DNA of 64,000 nt, taken from positions 1 to 64,000 of the forward strand of contig JABWCQ010000008.1 of NCBI GenBank assembly GCA_013360195.1, given 5' to 3'. Shown in pieces: positions 9,801 through 19,400 of the stretch; within the stretch, counting starts at the first letter, position 1; every line of letters starts with the position of its first letter. Both the position numbers and the translations under genes were made by a program. The notes under the pieces are model-generated. The model made no database searches and had not been told where the DNA came from. It saw only the letters and a program-made list of their open reading frames with translations. Source of the stretch: a bacterium (GTDB lineage Bacteria > Electryoneota > RPQS01).

Positions 9801-10729
9801 CGCCGTTTGTGGACAACGGCACGATGCTCATTGTCAACGGTCTCGATTGGGCAACCTACGGCCAAGCCGTGTATGACTTATATGACCAGCGCGTACTGCA
9901 GGGAAATCGCGCCTTTCGCTTCTGGGATTTATTCGCGACAGGAACACGTCCTCCCGGTTACACACCCGTCGGCACGGGACTAAACGGACTCGTTGACCAG
10001 CTCTGGCAGGCGGGTACCGTCATCTGGGTTTTCAACGGATTTAACGGCGACGAGACCATCTTTCAAACGCTGCAGCCCAATCTTGAATCCTATCTCGACC
10101 TCGGCGGAAAGCTTGTGCTGATTGGCAAAGAGTTGAATCTCTACTTGACTCCTTCCATGCGCGCGCGTTTGGGCATCGAGAGCTTCGGCACTTCCCTTGA
10201 TTGGGCGGAGAATGATTCGTTGTGGGCGGAGCATCCCTCACTGGCAACCATTAGCAAACAAACCGGTGTCGCGATGTCGCTCTGTCCTGAATTTATTCCT
10301 CGCGACGCTCCCGAAGTTTATCCGCTCTATCGTATGGCCGGAACGGATGATTCTTACTACGGAGTCTTGAGTGCTGACAGTGCAGGTCAGCCCTATGACG
10401 CGCTCTACCTTTCGATGCGTCCCTATCGTGCAAACTATCCGGCTCTCGCCGCTGCGATGGACACCCTGCTGACGGATTTCCTCGGACAAACGCTCGATGA
10501 GTCCGTGCAAAGTGTGACCATTAACAATCCGCCCGGAACGAACAACAATGTCCTGCGCTGGAGCGCTTTGCCGGGTGTGACAGGCTACCGAATCGTTCGT
10601 CGGATTGGCGAAAATACTCCGCCCCATGCCGGGACGGTTATCGGCACAACAACCAACACGACTTTCACGGATTCTACAGTCCAACCCGCAGGCGTCGTCG
10701 TCCACTACTCAATCTACCCGGTCTGGTGA
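6845..10729 (+). CDS. Exported FG-GAP repeat protein with duplicated GATase1-like/Fn3 modules
   Basis: 1294 residues with signal peptide MMNLLRAMLCLSVSSALFA. Residues ~40-570 carry seven FG-GAP/integrin-alpha-type repeats with calcium-binding DxDxDG loops (DIDGDGRMD, DLDNDGIKD, DVDNDGNND, LNGDEYDD, DINGDGIQD, DLNGDGFFD, DFNGDGYWD), predicting a seven-bladed propeller. After an Fn3 domain come two homologous ~230-residue modules. They start LIVNGCRWATYGQE (about residue 663) and LIVNGLDWATYGQA (about 994), each with FWDLF and a GGKLVxIGKE strand resembling a class I glutamine amidotransferase-like fold without an obvious catalytic Cys. Each is followed by an Fn3 domain. There is no YPNPFN sorting domain. 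Likely a cell-surface adhesin or ligand-binding protein; the ligand is unknown. Confidence 0.85.
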   Translation: MMNLLRAMLCLSVSSALFATPVKFWWTGDRSQDGQMTMFNPSAEDGDTGIPVNAADIDGDGRMDAILSAITGDGRNNNRSSCGELHVLFGVDTIRGLVDFQYYDGVYENLFTIWGRAARDYLGSMHCAADLDNDGIKDLVLGAAWSDTPGRVNGGEVYLIWGGPHLRGLFSDVASASDMATLETTIIKGAEADDKLGIWVAAGDVDNDGNNDILLGAPRANGIDNDAAHDQTGECYLLYGPFARNDTIDLANPGDQRMTVIFGIDPNDQMGNTLQIGNLNGDEYDDMVIGAGAQVVARLGDTDVDYPFETGGAGDGPDNDRPAAGEAYILFGAPDLPDTINLAAGMPANSTIIWGAHGIENAGEVGGDELGEEITLADINGDGIQDVMIGAFRADGRYNDIFWAGANFLFYGRHNWPAEVDLLYGLPDSTTAIYGGGIDWLLGDSTPLGDLNGDGFFDMMFGCVHDAGPYGIFKAGTVRIILGGPNLLPPVVDFADMPDSIHVTVIQGAEVSDLLAYWATTGDFNGDGYWDVIPNVMHGDGPNNERNNAGDFHIISGEWITNHPGQPRFLAADPDVDRVDLRWHDNQELGTDAHIIYRRNYPAGTFDSVGFAPFPQLSFTDLTVTSGQTYEYRIVAVNPEGYRSNPSYPVLAAVGLAVNPNGLPLIVNGCRWATYGQELISFYENEVLLGADVPFEFWDLFTTNNYPNNVTPIGFDIDSLDEEIFEHPIVLWMLNAFDPDNPNNHDGHKFRAFGPVLSQYMQGGGKLVVIGKEMGDWVEDQFEASYYHTVNWGFQVQVTATNELTPLYPGLGNIGREGTTNIPNLEPFSIDDSGCPLLLYTYNNSDYQWMGAMSRPSVPDWYNLCYLSTRPYRADQAELRAFMSFMLENLMDHYPKIESVTASAPTPGVIEVNWSESVAENEVSYMLYRRLASGGNVDTLAVLAAPATSYLDTVESPLSSYHYWVVSQHADGRESLPSDTATGFSPPFVDNGTMLIVNGLDWATYGQAVYDLYDQRVLQGNRAFRFWDLFATGTRPPGYTPVGTGLNGLVDQLWQAGTVIWVFNGFNGDETIFQTLQPNLESYLDLGGKLVLIGKELNLYLTPSMRARLGIESFGTSLDWAENDSLWAEHPSLATISKQTGVAMSLCPEFIPRDAPEVYPLYRMAGTDDSYYGVLSADSAGQPYDALYLSMRPYRANYPALAAAMDTLLTDFLGQTLDESVQSVTINNPPGTNNNVLRWSALPGVTGYRIVRRIGENTPPHAGTVIGTTTNTTFTDSTVQPAGVVVHYSIYPVW

Positions 10730-10851
10730 GGATTTGGTCACAATTTTGCAAATCAAAGACTGTGTAATCCCCAGCGCAGTTGCAAACTGCTGCACTTGAA
10801 TTTTCTTCACTTAGCGGGTCAGGACAATTTCAAATATTTTGCACTAACCCC

Positions 10852-10880
10852 TTGACAAGGGGGGGGGGGTATGTTATTAT
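10852..10880 (+). promoter_or_regulatory. Near-consensus promoter with poly-G spacer
   Basis: TTGACA (10852-10857), exactly 17 bp, TATTAT (10875-10880). The spacer is occupied by an 11-base G run (10859-10869). Predicted transcription starts about 60 bp before the ATG of the Cys-rich gene at 10948. Any change in the G count changes the -35/-10 spacing, and with it the expected promoter strength. Confidence 0.75.
10859..10869. repeat. Poly-G homopolymer tract (11 G)
   Basis: Eleven consecutive G on the plus strand, entirely inside a promoter spacer. I noticed no other comparable G or C run in the window. Tracts of this kind slip during replication, and sequencing errors also concentrate there. 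Confidence 0.9.
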
Positions 10881-10947
10881 ATTGGTGGTGAAGCTCGGCT
10901 GCATACTGTTTGTGGCGGGGCACACCACTCAAGCCGGAGGTCGGATT

Positions 10948-11385
10948 ATGGGATGGAAATTCACTTTCGCAACTTCACTCGCCGTGCTTCTTCTCTTCGC
11001 GGCGCCAAGCAAATTGTTTGCACAGTGTACTTGGTGCACAACACTTGTAGAAGTCTGCTGCGATGCGGACACAAACGGCTCACAGATTGAGCTTCCGTGT
11101 AACACTACCGAGATTTGGGCCCACTTTGATCACTCCAGTCTGAATAGGATTTGGGTAGAAGTGAAGAATCTTGACACAGGCACGATAATAGCAACCTCGC
11201 TCTTGAATTGTGATTGTGATCGCAAGCAAGTCTGGAGTGGAGGGACTTTGTCGTCCGGAACAAATATTGGATTCAGAGCAAAGTGCTATCCTTGCAGCGG
11301 TTCTGATTGCGGACTTGGGAATGCACATGTAAAGTTCTTTTCGCCTTCGTCAAACACATGCGCACCAAATTGTTCTGGCAGCTGA
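10948..11385 (+). CDS. Small secreted Cys-rich protein (copy 1)
   Basis: 145 residues from the ATG at 10948, preceded by GGAGG at 10936. The frame is open further upstream, but that part crosses the promoter and is not plausible coding. The signal peptide ends ...APSKLFAQ. The mature part (~115 residues) has 12 Cys, starting QCTWCTTLVEVCC and ending NTCAPNCSGS, which suggests a disulphide-stabilised exported protein. It shares a layout with the gene at 26028: a beta stretch (VEVKNLDTGTIIATSLLNC here, VYLKDAGGNVLGAAHSSC there) followed by Cys pairs. Both genes lie directly upstream of a beta-helix gene, here by 4 bp, so they are probably co-transcribed. I do not recognise a family. Confidence 0.7.
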   Translation: MGWKFTFATSLAVLLLFAAPSKLFAQCTWCTTLVEVCCDADTNGSQIELPCNTTEIWAHFDHSSLNRIWVEVKNLDTGTIIATSLLNCDCDRKQVWSGGTLSSGTNIGFRAKCYPCSGSDCGLGNAHVKFFSPSSNTCAPNCSGS

Positions 11386-11389
11386 GACT

Positions 11390-13099
11390 ATGAAACGCGG
11401 CTTCTTATTCTTCTTGATAACTGCATGGGCCACATTGGCTCATGCTGTAATTCATTTTGTTCCCGACGATTTTATGAACCTGCAAGAGGCGTTGGACGAG
11501 AGTAGTTCAAACGACACTATAATCTGCCGAAACGGGACCTACTTTGGCCCGTTTTTCATTTGGGCGCGAAATGTCACAATTGCGAGCGAGTATATATTAG
11601 ATCCCGACCCCGGTCATATTACAAATTGTGTGATCAGACCGCAACACGGTGACAGAAATCATCGCTGCTTTCTGACACAGGAGGCAATTTCAACAAATAC
11701 TATGTTGAGACTCGTTGGTTTGACCATTGCATTGGGCCGCGCGGTAACAGAAGCTGAAAGTTCCGGCGGAGGCATCTATCTTCGTAATCGAACTGCGGAA
11801 ATCAGTCACTGCATTTTCAAGTCAAACGCCGCTTTGAAAGGGGGTGCTATTTATGCCGACTCATCAATTGTCCGGATACGCAGGACCTACTTTGAAGGCA
11901 ACTCAGCTGCCAGCCGTGGCGCAACATTCTATGTCAAGCGAAGCGAAATGTCACTTGATTCATGTGACATTGGGCCAAGCGCCGAGATTCTCCCAATCGA
12001 CGCCTATCTCGGAGAATTTCATCTTGACGCAGGAAATGTATCCCTTTGCAACTCGCTCATTCATGACATTGGCCAGACAGCACCGGGATCAAGAAACATT
12101 TTCTGGTGTTTTGAGAGCTTTTCATCGCGTCAGGTAAGGTTGAAAGGGTGTACAATTGAGAACTGCAACCTTCGAACTTTGGCCGAAGGAGCAAGTAATG
12201 TCAGTATTTTTGATCTGCGAATGGATTCGTGTCTGGTACGGAACAATGTGATCTGGTGGGGATTCTTCTTGCCATGGATGAATCCTCGAATGCAGTTTGC
12301 ATCGGTAACTCGAAACTGGTTTGAGAATAACTCTTACCAGCCCGGAACAGGTGGAAACGGCCTGCTCTTTTTTGATCAAGACAACCGCAATTTCCTGTGC
12401 GAAGAGAACTATTTTCTGAGGAACAACTTGTACTCGTACGCCTGCTTGGGTCTGCGTACTCTGAGCAACGCGTTGCTGGGTAGAGCCCAGAGGAACTACT
12501 TTGTCGAAAATACAAGTGATGGATATCCTTTTGATGCGGGAATTACAGTAATGCTTGATCGGGTCCAGGACAGTGTGTTTGAATACAATGCACTTATTGA
12601 AAATGAAGGCTACGGTGTCTTCAGCCTTGATTGGTTTTCCCCCACCTCCTACGCCCTTCATAACTTCTGGGGTGATTCTACCGGCCCATACGAAGTAACA
12701 CGCAACCCCGGCGGATTGGGTGACACAACGAATGCCGCGACGATCTATGACGAATGGCTGTTAAGCGAAGATGAAATTCCCGATACAAGTTTGTTTCCCC
12801 CGCCGAATGCTGCTGATGATCGTCGTTGGACCGTCCCAAGTACATGGTTCATCTCAAGCATCTATCCCAATCCTTTCAACAGCGGGTTTAGAATTGAATT
12901 GGACGGCATGACCGGAGCTGATTTTGAAGTTCGGTTGTATGATCTTTTGGGCCGCGAAGTTGCCCTTTTGCACTCGGGCAGAACCCTGCGCGGGGCGCTC
13001 AGTTTCTCTGCTCCCGCCAACCTCGCCGCCGGAATCTACTTCATCTCGGCCCACGACCGTTTCTATTCCGAAACCAGGAAGGTCCTGTACCTGAAATAA
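11390..13099 (+). CDS. Right-handed parallel beta-helix protein with T9SS sorting domain
   Basis: 569 residues; signal peptide MKRGFLFFLITAWATLAHA. The body opens with the typical beta-helix start (HFVPDDFMNLQEALDESSSN, then DTIICRNGTY) and continues as NosD/pectate-lyase-like coils (GGGIYLRNRTAEISHCIFKS, GGAIYADSS, ENYFLRNN). It ends the helix with NFWGDSTGPYEVTRNPGG. The last ~80 residues, from SSIYPNPFNSGFRIELDG to KVLYLK, are a Por/T9SS type A sorting domain, so the protein should cross the outer membrane and be anchored or released there. Such helices bind or cleave polysaccharides; no catalytic residues could be assigned. The start is 4 bp after the Cys-rich gene; no strong ribosome site is visible, suggesting translational coupling. 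Confidence 0.85.
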   Translation: MKRGFLFFLITAWATLAHAVIHFVPDDFMNLQEALDESSSNDTIICRNGTYFGPFFIWARNVTIASEYILDPDPGHITNCVIRPQHGDRNHRCFLTQEAISTNTMLRLVGLTIALGRAVTEAESSGGGIYLRNRTAEISHCIFKSNAALKGGAIYADSSIVRIRRTYFEGNSAASRGATFYVKRSEMSLDSCDIGPSAEILPIDAYLGEFHLDAGNVSLCNSLIHDIGQTAPGSRNIFWCFESFSSRQVRLKGCTIENCNLRTLAEGASNVSIFDLRMDSCLVRNNVIWWGFFLPWMNPRMQFASVTRNWFENNSYQPGTGGNGLLFFDQDNRNFLCEENYFLRNNLYSYACLGLRTLSNALLGRAQRNYFVENTSDGYPFDAGITVMLDRVQDSVFEYNALIENEGYGVFSLDWFSPTSYALHNFWGDSTGPYEVTRNPGGLGDTTNAATIYDEWLLSEDEIPDTSLFPPPNAADDRRWTVPSTWFISSIYPNPFNSGFRIELDGMTGADFEVRLYDLLGREVALLHSGRTLRGALSFSAPANLAAGIYFISAHDRFYSETRKVLYLK

Positions 13100-13156
13100 C
13101 CCCATCGGCAACTTTAACATGCTATAGCAGGCAAACCCTGCCGACAAAAAACACAT

Positions 13157-13187
13157 AGCGGCCGCCCTCGTAAGGAGAGCGGCCGCT
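13157..13187. terminator. GC-rich hairpin after the beta-helix gene
   Basis: A perfect 9-bp stem, AGCGGCCGC (13157-13165) with GCGGCCGCT (13179-13187), plus three inner pairs. The T-run after it is weak, so it may be a terminator or an mRNA 3'-end structure. The 316-bp gap 13100-13415 holds this hairpin, a second clear terminator at 13251 and a candidate promoter at 13303, and no gene. Confidence 0.5.
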
Positions 13188-13250
13188 TGTATTACCGGCG
13201 GGACCCATGATCGCCGTTGAATATAAGATAATACAACTCTCGCGCGTTGT

Positions 13251-13273
13251 AAAGGGGCAAACAGCCCCTTTTT
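13251..13273 (+). terminator. Rho-independent terminator
   Basis: AAGGGGC (13252-13258), a short AAACA loop and GCCCCTT (13264-13270), then T-rich sequence. It ends the Cys-rich/beta-helix transcript. Confidence 0.8.
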
Positions 13274-13302
13274 CATTTTTTCCGTGCCCCCGGTTCTACA
13301 AA

Positions 13303-13314
13303 ATGTTATAACAT
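13303..13314 (+). promoter_or_regulatory. Candidate extended -10 element / palindrome
   Basis: ATGTTATAACAT is a perfect 12-bp palindrome containing TGTTATAAC, an extended -10-like sequence. No good -35 box lies 16-18 bp upstream. It is about 100 bp before the giant gene. Confidence 0.3.
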
Positions 13315-13415
13315 CCTGAGTCGTCCATGCGCGATTGTTAGAGACCCTGTCGAATAGTGGTCCAATGTTTGAGTTAGCTCTGCTCCGAGGTCTTGTGAAC
13401 AACAACGGGCATAGC

Positions 13416-16400
13416 ATGACATCGGAACGCTATTGTAAGAAAAATCATTTCTTTAAGCACTTCGCAGCGGGGTGGCTGTCGATATTTCTGTTTGCAGGCA
13501 GCATGTGGGCGCAAAACAGCGCGTTGCAACCTGCCGACCAGCAGGTTGATGCCTTCTTGCGGTTTCAGCAAGCCGACTCGGCCTACCGGACCGTGTTCAA
13601 CCCCGACTCCAGTCCCGGAAAAGGCATGGGCTGGAAGCCATACAACCGCTTCGCATGGTTCTACGGCCAGCGGCTGACCCCGGGTCTCAACGTCGATCCG
13701 GTCGTTCTGCGCATGGAGGCTTGGCAGCAAAAGCAAGCCAGCCGCGAGCGCAACCGCTCCCTCGATGAAAACTGGATGAACATTGGCCCGTCCAACTACT
13801 CGGGACGGATTCTTGACATCGCCTGGCATCCCACGAACACCAATATCATCTACGTCGGTTCCGCTTCCGGAGGTCTCTGGAAAACGACCAACGGCGGCAC
13901 GTCGTGGACCCCGCTGACGGACGATTTGGCCAGCCTTGCCATCGGCTCGGTCGCCCTCGACCCCACTGATCCCAATATCATCTACATCGGCACCGGTGAA
14001 GGCTCCTTCAATGTGGACGCGGTCTTCGGCGCTGGCGTGTTCAAATCCACGGACGGCGGTGCGACATGGAACACAACCGGCTTGTCGTGGACGCAGTCAC
14101 AGAATCGTGCCGTTAACAAAATTGTTATTGATCCGACCAATACTCAAATCATTTATGCCGCCTGCAACAGTTCCGTCGGCGGAATCTATAAGTCGACCAA
14201 CGGCGGAACGACGTGGACCCTCTATCACACCGGAGATGTCAAAGACCTTGAGATGCACCCCGATTCGTCGAACGTGCTTTATTGTGCGAACGGCTATCCG
14301 TGGGGCGGTGCCTCCAACGGTATCTACAAATCCACCAACGGCGGACTGACGTGGACTCAGTTAACGTCCGGACTGCCCTCAGGCACGAACTTCGGCCGTC
14401 TCGAAATTGACATCAGTGAGAGTTCGCCGACAACCGTTTACGCCGGTATCTCTCAGACCATCTCCAACGGCGCCGGACTCTACGGAATTTATCGTACCAC
14501 GAACGGCGGTGCCACGTGGACACTGCAAGCCACCTCTCCAAACATGTATGCCGGACAAGGCTGGTACAACCTTGTTGTCAAAGTTCATCCGACCAATCCC
14601 AACGAAGTCTGGTCGAACGGGCTTGATGCATACAGGTCAACCGACGGCGGTGTCAATTGGACGCGCATGACGCTGTGGACTGCTTCTGAAGGCAATTCGC
14701 AGTATGCCCATGCGGACCATCATGCAATGGCCTACATGCCCGGAACGCCGTCCACCATTATTCTCGGAACGGATGGCGGTCTATTCAAGTCCACCAACAG
14801 CGGCGTGGCGTGGTCGGGCTTGAACAGCGGCCTGATTACCTATCAGTATTATGCCATCTGCAATGACAACCTGCAGCCAAATGTGGCTTACGGCGGCACG
14901 CAGGACAACGGCACCAACAAATACAACAACTCCAATACGCACACACGCGTGCTCGGCGGTGACGGCGGTTACTGCAATGTGGACTTCACGAATTCAAATA
15001 ATGTGTATGCCACGACGCAGCGCGGAAACCATTACAAATCCACCAACGGCGGCACGTCCTTCAGTTCGATACAGAACGGTATTACCGGCGCAGGCGCGTG
15101 GGTGACACCGCGGGTGATGGATCCGTCCAATCCGAGTATTCTCTACACCGGCACGAACATCGTTTATAAGTCGACCAATGCCGGCGCCTCATGGACGGCG
15201 ATTTCAACCGCGCTCGATGCCTCCTATATCAGCCATCTGGCCGTCGCGCCGTCCGACCCGCAAACAATATACGTGTGCTATGAGGGCTACGACGGCAAGG
15301 TTTTTAAGACCAATAACGGCGGCACGAACTGGACCAATATCGAATCCGGTATTCCCGAGCGCTATCCGACTCACCTCGCGGTTGACCCGCTGAATCGGGA
15401 CATCGTCTATTGCACCGTATCCGGGTACGGTTCCGGTCACGTTTACAAATCCACCAACGGCGGAACATCGTGGAGCAACAGTTCGAGCGGCTTGCCGGAT
15501 ATTCCGGTAAACTGTCTGGTGATTGACCAAAGCAACGGGCAGAAGCTCTATGTCGGAACCGACCTCGGTGTTTATTATTCGTCGGACGGCGGCGCAAGCT
15601 GGAGCGATTTCTCGACCGGCCTGCCCAATGTTGTTGTAGATTTCCTCGCGTTGCATCCGTCGAGCGGAAAGCTGCGCGCCGGTACGCACGGCCGCGGTAT
15701 GTGGGAAACTGAAACCGTGGCACCTGCGCTGACGGTTTTGACACCGAACGGCGGGGAAAGCTGGTCTGCCGGTTTCTCCAACACGATTACGTGGGGCACC
15801 GGTGGTTTGGGCGGCAACGTCGCCATCGAAGTCAACCGTACCTATCCGAACGGAAGTTGGGATACGATTATCGCCTCGACGGCCAACGACGGCTCGCACT
15901 CGTGGCTGGTGACCGGACCCGCGACCACAACCGCCCGCATTCGTGTCCGCCACTTGACGCAAGCGGAAATGACCGACGAATCCAACGGCAACTTCACGAT
16001 TGCGTTTCCGTCCATCACGGTTCTTGCTCCGAACGGCGGGGAAAACTGGACGGTCGGAACTCAGCAGACCATTCGCTGGACCAAAACGGGAAACATCTCC
16101 AATGTTCAGGTGCGCATCAAGCGTGATTATCCGAACGGAGTTTGGGAATATCTCACGCTGACATCCGACACCTTCTACACGTGGACTGTCTCCGCGCCGA
16201 CGGAAACCAACTGCCGGATTCTCATCTATCAGGATTCCAATCCGTCCGTCGGTGACACCAGCAACGCGGATTTCACTATCAGCGGACCGTGGCTGACGGT
16301 CACGCAGCCGAACGGAAGCGAGATTCTCACACCGGGTCAAAGCTACACGATTCGCTGGAACAAATACAACTTCAGCGGCAACTGCCGGGTTGAAATCAAC

Positions 16401-19400
16401 AAGACGTATCCGAGCGCGTCGTGGACGACATTGGCTGCTTCCGTCGGACCGGATTCGCTGGTCTGGAATGTTGACCACGTCGGCAGCACGACTGCTCGTA
16501 TTCGCGTCACGTCGCTGGACTATCCGGCGGCATCCGATACATCCAACGCGAACTTCGCGATTCAGAGTCCGTTCCTGCAAGTCACCTCGCCGAATACTGC
16601 CGTCACCTGGCTGACCGGAACATCGCAAAACATCACCTGGTCGCATTCGAACATCAGCGGCCCCTTTAATATTCTCGTTAACCGCGCCTACCCGACGGGT
16701 GAATGGGAATTACTCGCCGTGAATGTCACCGGCACGTCATGGTCGTGGGTCGTGAGCGGGCCGACGTCAACCACCGCGCGCGTGCGTTTGCAGCCGGTGA
16801 ATCTGCCCAACTACTATGATGAATCAAACACCAATTTCACCATTGGCGACGGTTCACCCGGCATCACCGTAACTGCTCCCAACGGCGGCGAAAGCTGGCA
16901 GGTCGGCAGCAATCAAACGATTACATGGTCACGCAATCTGGCGGACGGCGCCGTGACAGTTGCGCTGAATCGCAACTACCCCACGGGAGCATGGGAAAAC
17001 ATCACCACCACCAACACCGGCAATAGTCAGGGTTGGACGGTGACCGGTCCCGTGACGAGTGCTGCGCGCATTCGAGTGACTCTCAACAGCAACGGCGCTA
17101 TCACCGACGTTTCGAACGCGAACTTCACGATCGTTCAGCCTTCGCTGACCCTCTCTGTTCCCAACGGCGGCGAATCCTACAACGTCGGCGCGACGGTTCC
17201 GATTACGTTTACCCGCACAAACGTTACGGGCAATGTGACAGTTCAACTGATGCGCAATTATCCCGGAGGAACGTGGGAAACTCTGAGTTCCACCGTGAGC
17301 ACGTCGAGCCTGAACTGGACGGCCACAACACCCGGAACAACAACTGCGCGTATCCGCGTCTATTGGAACAGCGACAACACCGTCGGTGACACGAGCGCGG
17401 CCAACTTCACGATTGTGCAGCCGAGCCTGACCTTGCTTCAGCCCAACGGCGGCGAGGCGTGGAATCTCGGCACGACACAAACGATTCGCTGGAGCAGGCA
17501 GAATGCCGCAGGCAACGTGCGTGTGATGCTGAACCGCGACTACCCGACCGGCTCATGGGAGCAGCTTGCCGCATCCGTGAGCACCGACTCCGTGCAGTGG
17601 ACTGTCGCCGGAGCAGTTACGAACGCCGCGCGCGTGCGAATCTACGTTATCAACGATGCTTCGCTGGCCGATACAAGTGCCGCGAACTTCACCATCAATA
17701 ATCCCGGCCTTGTACTCTCCGCTCCCAACGGAGGAGAGAGCCTGCTGCTCGGAGCACCCAATACCGTTCGCTGGACTCGCAACAACGCGCCCGGCAGCGT
17801 GACGGTGCAGTTCATGCGCAACTATCCGGGCGGAACGTGGGAACAGCTTGCCAACAATGTTGGTGTGGACACGTTCTCGTGGACTCCGTCCGGTGCCGCC
17901 AACAGCGCGACTCGTGTGCGCATTTTCCTGACGACACAAACGACGGTTGGCGATACCTCCAATGCGAACTTCGCGTTGGTAACGCCCGCGATTACCGTCA
18001 CCGCTCCCAACGGCGGCGAGCAATGGCCTATCGGCAGCACACAAGTTGTGCGCTTCTCGCGGCTCTTCGCGAGCGGCAATGCGACCGTTCAACTGAACCG
18101 CAATAACGGCAGCGGTGCGTGGGAAACACTCACAACAAACTGCACGGCGGACACCTTCGCCTGGACGGTCAGCGGCACGGCCTCAACGACGTCGCTCATT
18201 CGAGTGAGACTGACTTCCGACACCACCGTGACGGACAACTCCAATGCGGTGTTCTCGATTGTGCAGCCGTCGTTCACCGTGACATCGCCCAATGGCGGCG
18301 AGCAAATTACCATCGGCGGCACGCATACGATTCGCTTCACACGCAACTTCGCTTCGGGTGCGGCAACGATAAAAGTGAATCGCAGTTATCCGGGCGGCGC
18401 ATGGGAAACGCTGACCACCAATTGCACAGCGGATACGTTTGTGTGGAACGTCACCGGCGCGGCTTCGACGACCGCAAGAGTGCGTGTTGAACACACCTCC
18501 GGGAGTGCGACGGCGGACGAATCCAACGCGAACTTCTCGCTGATTCAGCGCACGCTCGCGCTCACGTCGCACAACAACGGTACCTATTTCGTCGGTACCG
18601 TGAGTCCGATTACGCTGTCGCGCACGAACGCTGACGGCAATGTGACCATTGAACTCAACCGCAACTATCCGAACGGAAACTGGGAAACCATCGCGTCGAA
18701 CGTGACGACGAACAGCTACAACTGGACGGTCAGCACTCCGGTGAGCGGCAATGCGCGGCTGCGCGCTGTGCATCAATCCTATCCGTGGGTGGGCGACAGC
18801 TCGGACGCGAATTTCGCCATTGAAAACGCTTCGCTGTCGCTGCTTGCTCCCACAAGCGGTGCGCTGTGGGCTATTAGTTCGCAGCAGAATATCGCGTGGA
18901 CAAAGTCCGGCACGACATCGCCTGTGCGAGTCGAGTTCATGCGCAACTATCCCGGCGGCACGTGGGAAACTCTCTCCGCGTCCGAAACGGACACGCTGCA
19001 CACCTGGACGGTGACGGGACCCGCAAGCACGACTGCGCGTATTCGAGTGGTCGCGACTGCGAACGGCGCGCTGGCCGATACGTCGGACGCCGTGCAAATT
19101 GCGCAGCCGACCTTGACGATTACCTCTCCAGCGGACAACAGCGTTCTGCTGGCCGGATTCACGCAGACGTTCCGCTTCGCGCGCTATCTCGCAAGCGGAA
19201 ATGCAACCCTGCAGCTTAACCGCAGCTATCCCGGCGGAAGCTGGGAGACGCTCGGCAGCACCAGCGCCGATTCTCTCGTTTGGACAATCACCGGACCGGC
19301 AACAAGCAGTGCGCGCTTCCGTGTCTATCTCGACAATCAAAGCACTATCGGTGACACGACCGGAAATGAAAACATCGTCATTCCGTCTCTCACCTTGACG

